Assembly (NCBI GenBank): GCA_027627225.1
Contig: CM051028.1
Coordinates: 25,726,364 to 25,790,363, forward strand
Direction of reading: 5' to 3'
Length of the DNA: 64,000 nucleotides
Source: Congeria kusceri
Lineage: Eukaryota > Mollusca > Bivalvia > Myida > Dreissenidae
The translations under genes were made by a program, and so were the position numbers. The notes below the pieces were generated by a model, which was not told the origin of the DNA, made no database searches, and worked only from the letters and a program-made list of their open reading frames with translations. Positions 1-11,600 of this stretch are shown here, piece after piece (the first letter of the stretch is position 1; every line of letters begins with the position of its first letter).

Positions 1-520
1 ATTTTCTCTAATATTGAGCTAATTTACTCTTAAAGTTTATAGAATAGTATTAAATGTTATATTTACGGTATATTATAAACCTGACAATACATTTCCAAAT
101 ATATCTTAATTATAAAGACAATATTTTCTCAAATACTGAATTAAATTACTCTTAAAAATAATCGAGAAGTAGTTAAATGCTATGCATATATTGTGGGAGG
201 TAATAACATCTCAAACATAGGATACAAGTTTTTATGAGTTTTCTCCCTTTAGCAATACAATATATTGAGTTAATTTACTCTTAAAGTTTATAGAGTAGTA
301 TAAAATGCTATATTTGTGGTATATTATAGAATTGAAAATACAATTCCAATTATATCTTAATTATGAAGACAATTTTTTCGCAAATACGTAATTAAATTAC
401 TCTTAAAGATTATAGAGAAGTAGTTAAATGCTAAACATATATGGTGGGCCGTTACAACATCACAAACCTAGGATAAAAGTTTTTATGAGTTTTTTTCCAT
501 TTAGCAATACATAAAAAAAC
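1..520. repeat. AT-rich tandem repeat, about 251-bp unit, two copies
   Basis: A block starting ATATTGAG near position 11 recurs near 262 and is followed by closely matching sequence (ACTCTTAAAG, TATCTTAATTAT, AGTAGTTAAATGCTA, TTTTTATGAGTTTT) at the same spacing. The two copies differ by scattered substitutions. No coding potential is visible. It may continue left of the window. Confidence 0.75.
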
Positions 521-1135
521 AGGTATATATAATCTATATTATATAGTTATATCATAGTTATATCATTTATCTCACCTTAATATACACCTGAACATACATT
601 TTTTAAACATGTCTTATAATTATGATGTATAACTGGTATCTGGGGTAGTAGCACGAGATGTAACAATGTGTAGGAAAGTATAAAGGTTAAATGAGCATAA
701 GAAAGAATGCCAAATAAGCATAGAACAAACTCGGGAGGTAGCTAAGGATGTAACTGTGCAGAGAAAAAATAACACAGATTAAATGAGTACAACAAATTCA
801 GCATGGAACATATGTATAAATAGCCGTAACAAGCCTTATGCTATCTTACTATAAGTAGTGTAAAAACGTCATGGCTATTGTTATATTGCTATATACTTTA
901 TAACTATCATGGCTATTGTTATATTGCTATGTACATATACATAACTAGCATGTTTAGAACATAGTTTCGTGTCTTAAACAAAGCTTAAATGTCTTGTTCT
1001 TTTAAAAGGAGACGCGCAGAAACAAAACTAATCAAAATGTAGATCATATTCAGAGTTATTTTTGCATATAAAGTACCAGATATACATGTTAAAAAGATCT
1101 TACATAGTATCTACAGGCTGTCCATTGTCTTGTAT
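521..1135. other. AT-rich non-coding stretch
   Basis: I see no exon, RNA gene or clear repeat here, apart from a short local duplication (TATCATGGCTATTGTTATATT near 867 and 905). It lies downstream, in the sense direction, of the L1-ORF1-like frame. No reverse transcriptase or long poly(A) tail is present where an ORF2 would be expected. Confidence 0.4.
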
Positions 1136-2104
1136 CTACCTCCTCTGGCTATTGCCAAATCTGAAGTTTTCAATCACATTGTCTATATTGTCATAGATGT
1201 CAAACTTAACGCGTTCTTGTCTCGTGGTTAGTCCATTCACTGATCCATTGAAAAACCACGCACTATCAATGTTATGATGCAATGTAAGTCGGCTAATCAG
1301 CCCAGAGTTCAGCTTGGTCACGTCATCAGCAATACGGTTACCCGCCTCCTTCATGGCCTTGCGCTTTTTCATCAGACTGGATTTTGCTGAATTGTTCATC
1401 AGCTTGATGAGGATCGGTTTTGTACTCCCCTTCCTCCCTGGGATTCGATGGATAGCCATGATGTCCTGCTTTTCAAGGGTAACCCCTTGCTTGTTGAAGA
1501 GAGTTGCAACCTTTGTTATGAGGGTCTCAGAGCTTTCATCTCCATCAACTTTTACATCCATTATTTTTATATTATTTTTGCGTGAGTATTGTTCATTGTA
1601 ATTCGCCTTTTTATTCGCTTCTTTCGCTAGATCATGGGATTTTGTCATTCGCATTTCCATTGACTCAAGTTGTTCTGAGTGCCTCTTCTCTAGTTGTGTT
1701 ACCTGTTCTTGAAGTGACAGGTACTTAAATTCTAGGGAATCGACTTTTTCTGTAACCTCTTGTACTTTACGTTCCACCAACTTTTCAATATCATTCACAA
1801 TTCTTGCTTCAATTCCTGTCATGACCCGTGTCACACATTCCTCTATCTCCTCTTTCTTCACAACTGATTTCAGATCTCCCCTTAATTCCATAATGCCAGA
1901 GCACATTGTGTCTATCTGTTCCTGCAGCCTTCCAAAGTCCATACTTTCACTGGAGTCTGAACTAGTGCGCCTTGGCTGTTTTGGTGCACGTTCACTTTTA
2001 AGTGCTGAGGGACTTGGCTGGTTTGCTTTAAAAAGCAGTTGTTTTACTGGCTTATCTCCCTTTTCTGTTTTTTCTCCCTTTGTACTCATTTCTGACCTTA
2101 CCAT
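1136..2104 (-). CDS. L1 ORF1-like nucleic-acid-binding protein of a non-LTR retrotransposon
   Basis: A single uninterrupted frame of 322 residues. Residues 1-55 are rich in Lys, Ser and Pro. Residues about 90-170 form a long charged heptad pattern typical of a coiled coil (IEKLVERKVQEVTEKVDSLE and onward). At about 172 comes NEQYSRKNNIKI, the hallmark junction between coiled coil and RRM-like domain in L1-type ORF1 proteins; a basic C-terminal region follows (residues 230-322). In this family the protein trimerises through the coiled coil and coats the element RNA as a chaperone. Met6 is an alternative start. No ORF2 (endonuclease/reverse transcriptase) follows within the 1.1 kb available, so this is either a 3'-truncated element or a domesticated/standalone ORF1. 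It lies in sense orientation within what is probably an intron of the usherin-like gene. Confidence 0.75.
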   Translation of the reverse strand: MVRSEMSTKGEKTEKGDKPVKQLLFKANQPSPSALKSERAPKQPRRTSSDSSESMDFGRLQEQIDTMCSGIMELRGDLKSVVKKEEIEECVTRVMTGIEARIVNDIEKLVERKVQEVTEKVDSLEFKYLSLQEQVTQLEKRHSEQLESMEMRMTKSHDLAKEANKKANYNEQYSRKNNIKIMDVKVDGDESSETLITKVATLFNKQGVTLEKQDIMAIHRIPGRKGSTKPILIKLMNNSAKSSLMKKRKAMKEAGNRIADDVTKLNSGLISRLTLHHNIDSAWFFNGSVNGLTTRQERVKFDIYDNIDNVIENFRFGNSQRR

Positions 2105-2575
2105 ATGTCTGTGTATGAGAAAAATAGTTGCACGTTATTTCTCCACTTTTTCAGACAGTCAATGTGTACACTAGATTTTTAATCCTTTTTCAAGCTGTCA
2201 TAGCTAGATATCAGTCTAATTATCTTATAGGCCCGTAAGTGACCTTCAATTACACACCAAAATTTTAACTGGTCATCTGTTTGTATAATCTTCTATAATC
2301 CTCTTATTGTACTCCTGGTTTGTACTGGTATGTCCATGTCCATGTATATGTATAATTGCTTATATGAACAAAGAGAAATTCTTTTTCATCTAATAACTTC
2401 CAAAATGCAACGTATTTGCGGTTTATTATTTTTTCATCACAATGGCCCACCTATACTGTACATGAATATCAAAAAAAGTCACTCTTATATCACTATTTCA
2501 TATTTGTTTTTGCAAAAGTTACAAGAGCTATGTTTTGCACATCCTCTCACCTTAAAATTATTATTTCTGTCTAAG
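2105..2575. other. Non-coding stretch upstream of the ORF1-like frame
   Basis: AT-rich sequence with no recognisable exon or repeat end. It would include the 5' leader of the retrotransposon-like frame. The open stretch on the plus strand from about 2330 is weakly biased and partly overlaps the tandem array that follows. Confidence 0.35.
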
Positions 2576-4560
2576 TTTTTTACCAATGGGACATCATTTG
2601 AACAATCTTTGCCGAGGACCACTATAAAATGTCACATACCACATATGAAACCTCTAGGCCTTGCAGTTTCAGAGAAGATTTTTAAAGTCATCTTGCTATT
2701 TAAGTCCATATCAACCATGTGAGTCCTGGGGTGTGGCCAGTTTTGACCCCAGGGGCATCATTTGAGCAGTCTTTGTAGAGGATCACTATACAATGTTACA
2801 TACCAAATATGAAACCTCTGGGCCTTGCAGTTTCATAGAAGAAGATTTTTAAAGCCATTTTGCTATTTAAGTCTATATAAACCTGGTGACCCCTAGGGTG
2901 TGCCCAGTTTTGACCCCAGGGGCATCATTTGAACAATCTTTATACAAAGTTTCCAACCAAATATGAAACCTCTGGGCCTTGTGGTTTCAGATGAGAAGTT
3001 TTTTAAAGTCATTTTGCTATTTACATTTATATTAACCATGTGAGCCCTGGGGTGTGGACAGTTTTGACCCCAGGGGCATCAATTGAACAATCTTTGTAAA
3101 GGACCACTATACAATGTTATATACCAAATATGAAACCTCTGGGCCTTGCGGTCTTAGTAGAGGACCACTACAGGATGTCACATATCAAATATGAAAGCCC
3201 TGTCCAATATCTGGTACTAAAAAGTTGTTCTTCTGAGAAGAGGTCCTTGGGTGGAGGCTGCCAACAAAGCATTAAGAACTTTGTTGGAGAGACATGATCT
3301 GTGTGTAGTTTTTTGTGTGCTGCACACATTTAAGTAAACTGTACAAATGAAAGGTTTAAAGTAGATAACTAGACTTTAGGCTCTATGCTACATGTTTCTG
3401 TACATGCTGGTGAAACAGACTGCAGTGTAAGAGCCACAGACTCGATTTCTGATTCATTTTGTCTTACAAAAAATTGTGCAGTTCCACCTAAGTTAGACTA
3501 CTTATAGATCTAATGCTATCATTTCATATTTGGCATTTCATTATTTAATTAGAAATTTACACTTCGCCTGTAAACAAATTAAATGAAGTAGATCTAAAGT
3601 GAAAATATATGATATAAGACAGTCTTATATACTAAGACTGATTGACTACATTTCTTACACATTGCCTAAACATTACATCCAGCTAATTTACTTACACAAC
3701 AACATGATTGACCATGCTGGTGGGTAACATTTTCTATGCATTTCAATGGTCATCTCCAACTATTCTCTAAAGCACCCTCACAACAATGTGTAACTTGCTA
3801 GCTGGTTTTATAAGATCTAACAATAGCACAATGTATACACCTGGCTGGTATGTCATCTGCTGTGTTGATTTTTGAGTGCTGGAGGCTTATTGAAATTATA
3901 GTGCTGCAGTATAAATAATGTGACCCCCGGGGTGTAGTCAGTTTTGACCCCAGGAGCATAATTTGAACAATCTTTGTAGAGGACCACTACACAATGTTAC
4001 TTACCAAATATAAAACCTTTTTCTGCCTTGCGGATTCAGAGGAGATTTTACAAGTCATTTTGCTATTTAAGTCTATATAGACCATGTCATCCCCGGGGTG
4101 TGGCCAATTTTGAACCCAGGGGCATCATTTGAACAATCTTTGTAGAGGACCATTATGCAATGTTACCAATCGAATATGAAACCTCTAGGCCTTGCAGTTT
4201 CAGAGGAGAAGATTTTTAAAGTCATTTTGCTATTTAAGTCTATATAAACCATGTGACCCCTGGGGTTTGGCCAGTTTTGACCCCAGATGCATCATTTGAA
4301 CAATCTTTGTAGAGGACCACTTTACAATGTAACATACCAAATATGAAACCTCTAGGCCTTGCGGTTTCAGAGGAGAAGATTTTTAAAGTCATTTTGCTAT
4401 ATAAGTCTATATAAACCATATGACCCCTGGGGCATGGCCACTTTTGACCCCAAGGGCATCATTTGAACAATCTTAGTAGAGGACCGCTAGAGGATGTCAC
4501 ACATCAAGTATGAAAGCCCTGAGCCTTGCGGTTTCATAGGAGATTTTTAAAGTTTTCACT
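2576..4560. repeat. Diverged tandem array, unit about 180 bp
   Basis: Repeated blocks include TTTTGACCCCAGGGGCATCA, AACAATCTTTGTAGAGGACC, AAATATGAAACCTCTGGGCC and AAAGTCATTTTGCTATTTAA at regular spacing. Units lie at 2.58-3.19 kb and 3.91-4.56 kb; a 0.7-kb stretch at about 3190-3910 without the motif interrupts the array. Only fragmentary reading frames cross it. Such arrays form the core of many molluscan non-autonomous elements. Confidence 0.8.
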
Positions 4561-4806
4561 TTTTAAATCTATTTTTAGCTCTGGTGACCTACATATGCAG
4601 CGAACCGGAAAGATCTGAACAACTTTGAAAGAGGTCCACCCAAGGATCATTACTGTGAAGTTTGGTGAAAATCTGCCAAGCGGTTTAGAAGATGTTTTTT
4701 TAATGAAAAGTTGATGACGCAGGCACACACGCACGCACACATGCACGACGGACAACGGGCGATCACAAAAGCTCACCATGAGCACTTTGTGCTCAGGTGA
4801 GCTAAA
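4561..4806. repeat. End module of the tandem-array element with terminal hairpin
   Basis: A unique segment follows the last array unit and ends in a hairpin, GCTCACC.TGAGCAC paired with GTGCTCA.GGTGAGC (about 4770-4802), then CTAAAA. Related ends (AGCTCACC...GGTGAGCTAAAA) occur at 28838-28875, and a GCTCACCATGAGCAC end lies at about 25428. The reading frame across this stretch (4839..4534, minus) is a by-product of the repeat. Confidence 0.6.
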
Positions 4807-4954
4807 AACTAACTTGATCGAGAAGTTGATCCAGATCACGAGAAAATCTTAGTGCTTATTCACTGACTAAGTTCCTCCTGCCTTTACAAAAAGGTTCATG
4901 CAAATCCATTTATGACTTTTTTTCCTAAAGTTGCTAACAAACCAACACAGGCAA

Positions 4955-5425
4955 AAACATAGAGGGTATTTGTTGATTTTGGTGTAAGATCATATTTTAA
5001 ATCATGATTGTTCATAGAAAATGATATTTTACAAGGGAAAATATATTTTTTCTATGATCACAAGTGAAACAAAATACGATGTTACACTGAAATCAACAAA
5101 TTTTCTTTTTACTTTATGCATATTTCCTCAGTTTTTTTTTTTTTTTACACTTAAATGGGTTTAACTGGAAACATTTGCGGGACTCATAACGTCATGACAT
5201 TAACATAATGATGTCATTTCACAATTTCGAGTCCAACATCATTGAAGGTCAGTTTCATTTACCGTATGAAATTGGGAACCAGTGTAAAACAGTGAAAATT
5301 ACCTGAGTGGTAATTTTCACTGTTTTAAAACAGTGAATTACCAATTTTATTATTTTCTCTGTTTAAAAACATTGAATTACCAATTTTATTTCACTGATAT
5401 TTCTCTATAAATCACTGGAAAGCAG
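4955..5425. repeat. Foldback element, copy 1
   Basis: TTGTTGATTTTGGTGTAA near 4970 is the approximate inverse of TTACACTGAAATCAACAA near 5082. The right flank carries CACTGTTTTAAAACAGTGAA, itself a palindrome, and ACCAATTTTAT motifs. The same order of motifs is found at 34830-35115, which defines a dispersed element rather than a local palindrome. It lies on the 3' side of the last visible usherin-like exon. Confidence 0.6.
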
Positions 5426-5486
5426 AAAATAAATAACCTCCTTTGTGGAGTTACAGATAGGATACAGCAATCTTGAAGAATCTTAC

Positions 5487-5680
5487 TTCTGGTTTATCTT
5501 CACGCAGTTAACACTGGTCGGTGTAGGTAGGGGTCCATTGTCGACAGCATTGAAATACAGTGGGCAGTTTCTGGCGAACTGTTGCCACGTCAACCACTGG
5601 GCAGTCTTGTTGTCGGGCTTACGCTGAATCTCCACAGCCAATGGCAACGGGCTGTAGAACAGCAGCATGACGTAGAACAC
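5487..5680 (-). CDS. USH2A: Usherin-like gene, coding exon 6 (laminin N-terminal domain)
   Basis: Acceptor TGTTTCAG|, donor AA|GTAAGA. Encodes VFYVMLLFYSPLPLAVEIQR, then WLTWQQFARNC and PTSVNC (human VFYIIIQFFSPQPTEIRIQR, WQYFARNC, PDSVNC). Ends in phase 2. The next exon expected from the human protein is not found in the remaining 5.4 kb. Confidence 0.93.
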
Positions 5681-8600
5681 CTGAAACAAGACAAACAAAT
5701 CTATGACATTGAAATAACTAGCCAGAAGTCTGAATCTTATACATGACATGTGAATTTGCAATGGATTGCATACATAAGATGATGGAAATACTAGGAAACT
5801 TTGTGCATTTTATGACAATAGTAAGATGACAAAACAAACTTTAATGTTTAAATTTTTGACTGGAGATGGAGTTAAATGTTCCATGTATGAATATAATATT
5901 ATGGCATAGGTAAGAAGACATGGGGTGAAACTGTTATTATATTAAAATAGGGAACTTAACTGTTACAGGCATGGAAGCAACTTTTCTTGTTAGGACCCAA
6001 TAACCTTCTAAGAATTAATTATTCTTTTATTATTTATCGCCTTAAGATTTTTGTTCAAGACAACTTCAGAACAATAACAGATATACCAGTACTCAACAAT
6101 AAAGATACAATCAACTCTATGCATATAAACTACCACCAACACTTAAAACCATCAACAACATATGAGGCGCATGGTGGGAAAACCTGTCTTAAAGCATGTG
6201 CGTAAAGTGTCATCCCGGATTAGCCTGTGCAGTCCGTAAGACCGGTTTTCCCACGATGCGCCTCTAATAAACAATTATGGTTACCTCAAATTCATCACCA
6301 AGGTCGGTAACGAGGTTGACCTGGTTCATGAAGTCTGAGACCCAGATGCTGTTGGCATCCCCGTCATTCACGTACTCGAGGGGGTGGGCCTCAAAATTGA
6401 GTCGAAGAACGTGGTCGTTCGTGTTGTCGGGTTCCCCATTCTTTATGCAGTAGTGCACCTGTGTATGTTTATTAAGTAATGAGATCATTTTTATACATCA
6501 TTTTTTGTGCCTACTGTCTGATAGCATGTTTATGTAATAGTTTGAATATAGAGTAAAATCTTATTGGTTAAGCAGAGGTGAAATTAAAAAAAGTGCATTT
6601 TGCGCATGTTAATAGTAGATTTATATCCATATGTGGAAATGTTTCCTACAGATTCAAAACATCCAATCAAAAGCCGAAAACAGCATCTGTTAAGAACATG
6701 CTGCTAGTAATAAATGTGTTCAACTGCATGGATGCAATGCCGCCATTTTCATGGTTCAAAATGTAGGCTACATTCTAACTTTAATATGAAAACCATGTAT
6801 CAAAAAATCCTTATGCAGTAGTGAACCTGTGTAATAATGATAATTCTCATGTACTAGCAGACTTAAATTGATGAGTAAGCGCAAAACGTTGTTAAGTCTA
6901 TTTTGTATACCAGTTATATAGCATAGTTTTGAGCTGAGCCATCAAGCTGATATGCAGCATTGTGTGACGTCCCTATTGTATAAAAGTTTATCTCGTATTC
7001 AGTCATTACCAATATATAAGTCCAATTCATTGACAATAAAACAAGGTCTACCAGCATCTCAACACAGAAAGGTAAATTTGACAAAAGAACATTTAGCCAG
7101 GGTGCGCACTAGTCATGTGACTTATTAGAAATTAAAAGCGTGCTTTGTAACCTGCAGTGGTTTAACACGAGGATAGGCAGACGGGCAGCGACAGCTGGAC
7201 TGGACCCGGAGTGATGGGAATGTTCCAGAATAGTCCTCGGCTATCTCTCGATTGGAGAGCGTCACTTGATAGAATCGGAAATCTTGAATGCGTCCCAGAA
7301 ACTGGTAAGTACCTAGAAGAAACAGAAATTGCTGACTCGTCTGTATTATATAATGTAGAAAAAAAAGGTTTAATAACTTTTACAATACAATCTGTTAAAA
7401 ATTAATCATTTCTTTACAGCTCTATTTAAACACTTTTGTATGCATAGTGTTATCAAATAATTCAACAATGCAGAACAAAATGTAAAAGCATTTACATAAT
7501 ACCTTTTTTTATTAATTAAATCTTTATTTATACACACCATGTACTACACATACACTTCTACAAATAAATTTGGTCTTATAAACTTGCATGCTCTTTTACA
7601 AAAAAAATCTCATAATTCTCAAAAGGACAAACAAAAATACAGTACAGTTTTTTTTATACACTAGTACATGTCACAGTTTTTGAAAAATAAAATTTAATAA
7701 AATAAAATAAATAATAAAATTCCCAATACCACTGAGAGTTAGACCGACCCGGACCCAGGAGTCGGTGGAATTCTGGACTTTACTCGCGAGAGTGACCGTG
7801 TACGCGGCTGAAAATCCAGGGCCGACGCCATTCATGAAGAAACTCATCTTTGTACCGAACACCTTAGAAAAACAACAAGTTGTATGTATAAGAATTTAAC
7901 TTCAGGTATTATTTTTCTACCTTAGTTTGTAGTGCTGCAACGATTAAGCCTTGACTCGATTCAATACAATTTTGATATCAAGCAACTTTAAGTTGAAAAT
8001 TTCAATTGGATTCATGTTTCCTTTTTACAGGCTTGTTTTTATTGCGCATTTGCTTGCAATATAGTAAAGATTCATATTCATTTTTATAACTTTTTAATGT
8101 CATTGTCATTTATTGTCAAGTATTTGACCTATGAATCAATATACATAAGAAAAATGGAAAACAAAAGGGTGATGATGATTTTCCACAATTTGTTCTGATC
8201 AGTATTACAGCAATCATGATGTCAGGATCAACTTAACACCATAATTGTAATTAACAGTTTAATGACAAATCATCTATTAATATATACAAGAGAATCGAAT
8301 CAAAATTGACTGGTTTAGTATCGAATCGGGCCATTCACAATAGATTTATCTATGCATCGACAGAATCATTGCCGCTTTATTAGTTTGGTGAAAAATGTGT
8401 GGAATTGAATATGCAGATATACTGATTGCGTTAGTACTGAACAATATTTGAGGGGCGTCATGAGAAAACCAGTCTTAATGCATGTGCATAAAATGTCGTC
8501 CCGGATTAGCCTATTCAGTCCACACAGGCTAATCCGGGACGTCACTTTCCGCTTTTATGGTATTTTCTGTTTCAAGGAAGTCTCTGCTAACAATAAATCC

Positions 8601-11600
8601 ACTTTAGGCGGGAAGTGCCATCCTGGATCAGCCTGTGCGAACTGCACAGGCTGATCCGGGATGACCCTTTATGCACATGCATTAAGACCGGTTTTCTCAT
8701 GACACGCCACATTTTATCTTCCATTCGGGAAAAAATACAGCTTTCACGTAATTGGGAATGGATCCCTTTATGAACAAAGAGAATTAGAAATACATCACTG
8801 AGGTGAGACATTTTTAATAGGAATATATGCAAGTCGAGGGTTCAGTGTGAAACCAAGGTATCAGATATATTATAGAAATCTGTGTATGTATGATCTTACA
8901 ACAGAGATTGTGACATATATACAAGTAAGAAAATAAAGTTAATTCACACATATTTCTACTCAAGATAGATTAAAAGTTAAGAACAAAAATTGCTTTCTTA
9001 AACGCACAATAAGCTAGTTTTAAAACACCAAACAGTTTTCGTCTGTACAAGAGGAAAATCAAGCCCATGTATATACAATGACTTGAGAGTTGGTTTAGGT
9101 TACACCACACACCAATATTTATTTCATATTGAAGTGTTTCCTTCGTCATTTTATGTTTTTCTGTTTGCTTTCAAGTTTTATTGTCACTTTCACCTGATCA
9201 TTTTGAAAATAATTGATATGAAAGATCGTACATACACAATTTAAAACTAGATACAAAATCTATGCACTTAACCCTCGATGCACACATGTACCTGAATGGC
9301 GATGTATGTCCATTTCTCGGCTGGTACCGTGTCAGGAAAGGTAACTGTGAGAAGGCCGTTGTCGCTGCGGTAGACAAAGTTCACGCGGAACTGGCGAATG
9401 TTTAGTTCAAACACAATGTCTCCCGTCTGCTTGGACACTTTCTGGATTAGGGTGCTGAAGACATCAGAATGAAAAGACTTTCAATGAGGTTATATTTAAT
9501 TTACAATGTGAATGAGAATTGTGATTAATTCTGGGCAAGCTGTGAGGTTTGGCATGCCTTTAAACCTGTTTGAACCCCCAATGCTTTGCATTGACCGCTC
9601 AAAGGCGGTCACCCCAGTTTTAATCATAATATGTTTTGTGTTGTGTTTAAAATATGCATATTGTAATATGTAGTATTTGCAAATAGTCACCTGCCTCAAA
9701 TAAAGGACCTGGGATGTTTAAGGATTTCTCTCCTACTTATGTTTCTGAGGTTTAATTTATCTTATATTCAAATAATCACTTACTGGTAGATGTCAACTAC
9801 ATGTTATGCAAAAACTGGTGCAACTCTGTCTTGAAGATGTGAAGAAATAGTAATCTGGTATCTGGCAATCACATTAAAAACTTAGCAGCCTACTTGCTTA
9901 ATTATTATTATTATCATTATTATTATTATTATTATATAATAAAAAGCAAATTTCTACAGGATACAGGTAACTTCATGTCTTCCATTAAAAAATTCTCATG
10001 ATTGTACAAAAACAAACAAACATATAAATAAAATGTTTTTAACAACATACATGTACCAATCCTTTTGCCGTACGGTTTTCTTTTGAGTGTTTTGATATCA
10101 GGGAGGAAATTAATTATTTATCGACAAAAACAAGTTACAGTCATGCATAAAACTTGCATTTTATCATCTCTATCTCTAACTCAATTTATTTATTAAAGTT
10201 TGAGAGTGCTTAGTATTTTTGTAACTTAGTTCTTGATAGCACTTGAGTAAATATGTAATCATGTTTTCCATTAATTACATCATAACATGCGTGCTTCTGT
10301 TGAATTAAGTTGGTCAGGTCTAATTAACTCTGAAAGGGTACCTGACTGCTCGACCATGGCATGAAAAATTCATAGGAATCCAGCATCTATATTGATTTAC
10401 CTGTACTTCTATTGGAAAGTGATTTATCCTTTACCTTGATTGTTGCAGAAAGGCCGTGGCTAATTACCCGAAAGCTAATGATGTTATCAAGTTAGGTGAA
10501 GAATAAACTTTAAGTCACCCAATGATAAAGTGAAAAAAAACAGACAAAACGTGCCAGTATTGCATATAAAAAATGTTTGTAAGCCATATGTACAAACTGC
10601 AAAAAAATTACCTGCAAGATGCACTTCAATGAAAAACTATGTAAAATTTTTACAACAATAGTAATAAGAGAAGTCAGAGGACAGCGCGTTGGACTGTTCG
10701 AAGCATTTCAGTTGGCACATATTTTGGAAAGTGGAAGGGGCATAAATTTGTTGAAATACAAAACTGAGTACCGTAAAATCTCTATGTTTTCGGACACTTA
10801 AAAATAATTTAAAATTTTCGTGTCCGAAAATATGGATACACAAAAATATTCCCAAATTACAGGTGTCCGAAAATTTATAGACACTATGACAATTATTGCA
10901 ATTATGTTCGGATTTGTCCTGTGCATAACAATTTTTGCTGAATATACACGGATAGTATTGATTAATGATTGCGCGTGCTTGTTAAATACCACGCCGTATA
11001 GTCTAATTAATTTTGATCGATGTTTGCATTGAATTTTAAATCATTTCAAATGAATGATATTGTTTTACAGAAAATTACGCCAAGACTGCACTTTCGTCGA
11101 CCGAGTTCAAAGATTATCATCTCGTATATTATTTACCTGAAATTAATGCAATAAAAGTTGCCAATTATGATTAAAACGATTTGTCTTTAAGGTTAGAATT
11201 CTGCTAAAATATAAAATGTCCGAATATTTAGATTCATTAATTATGGGTTAAAATCAGGATGTCTGAAAATATATAGTGACAAAAAATAATTATTTTGGCT
11301 AAAAAAAGAGGGTGTCCGAAAATGTATAGTGTCCGAAAATATAGAGCTTTTACGGTAATGGCAATTACTTCACCAAATTATTCCAAGTTTCAACCTTATG
11401 TAGTTAATAACTTGTGTCGTTTTGAAGTTATAAGAGTTTTGACTATAAACTTTAACCAGAAAATATATGTGAAAAAAGGGCATAGCTCTGTCAAAATGCA
11501 AAACAGTTATAGGGAGGTTGCCCCTGGTACTGGAGTTGATGACAAAGGTATGTTCATATTTTTAAATGAATAACTTATGTAGTTCTGAAGTTACAAAGTT

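Noticed and set aside
4534..4839. 101-residue minus-strand frame
   Set aside because: It covers the end module and terminal hairpin of a tandem-repeat element; parts recur elsewhere in the window without the frame.
8448..8832. Frames of about 68-81 residues in GAGGCGC elements (also at 17402, 21799 and 21848)
   Set aside because: They lie in foldback MITEs, recur in each copy, occur on both strands and have no recognisable domain.
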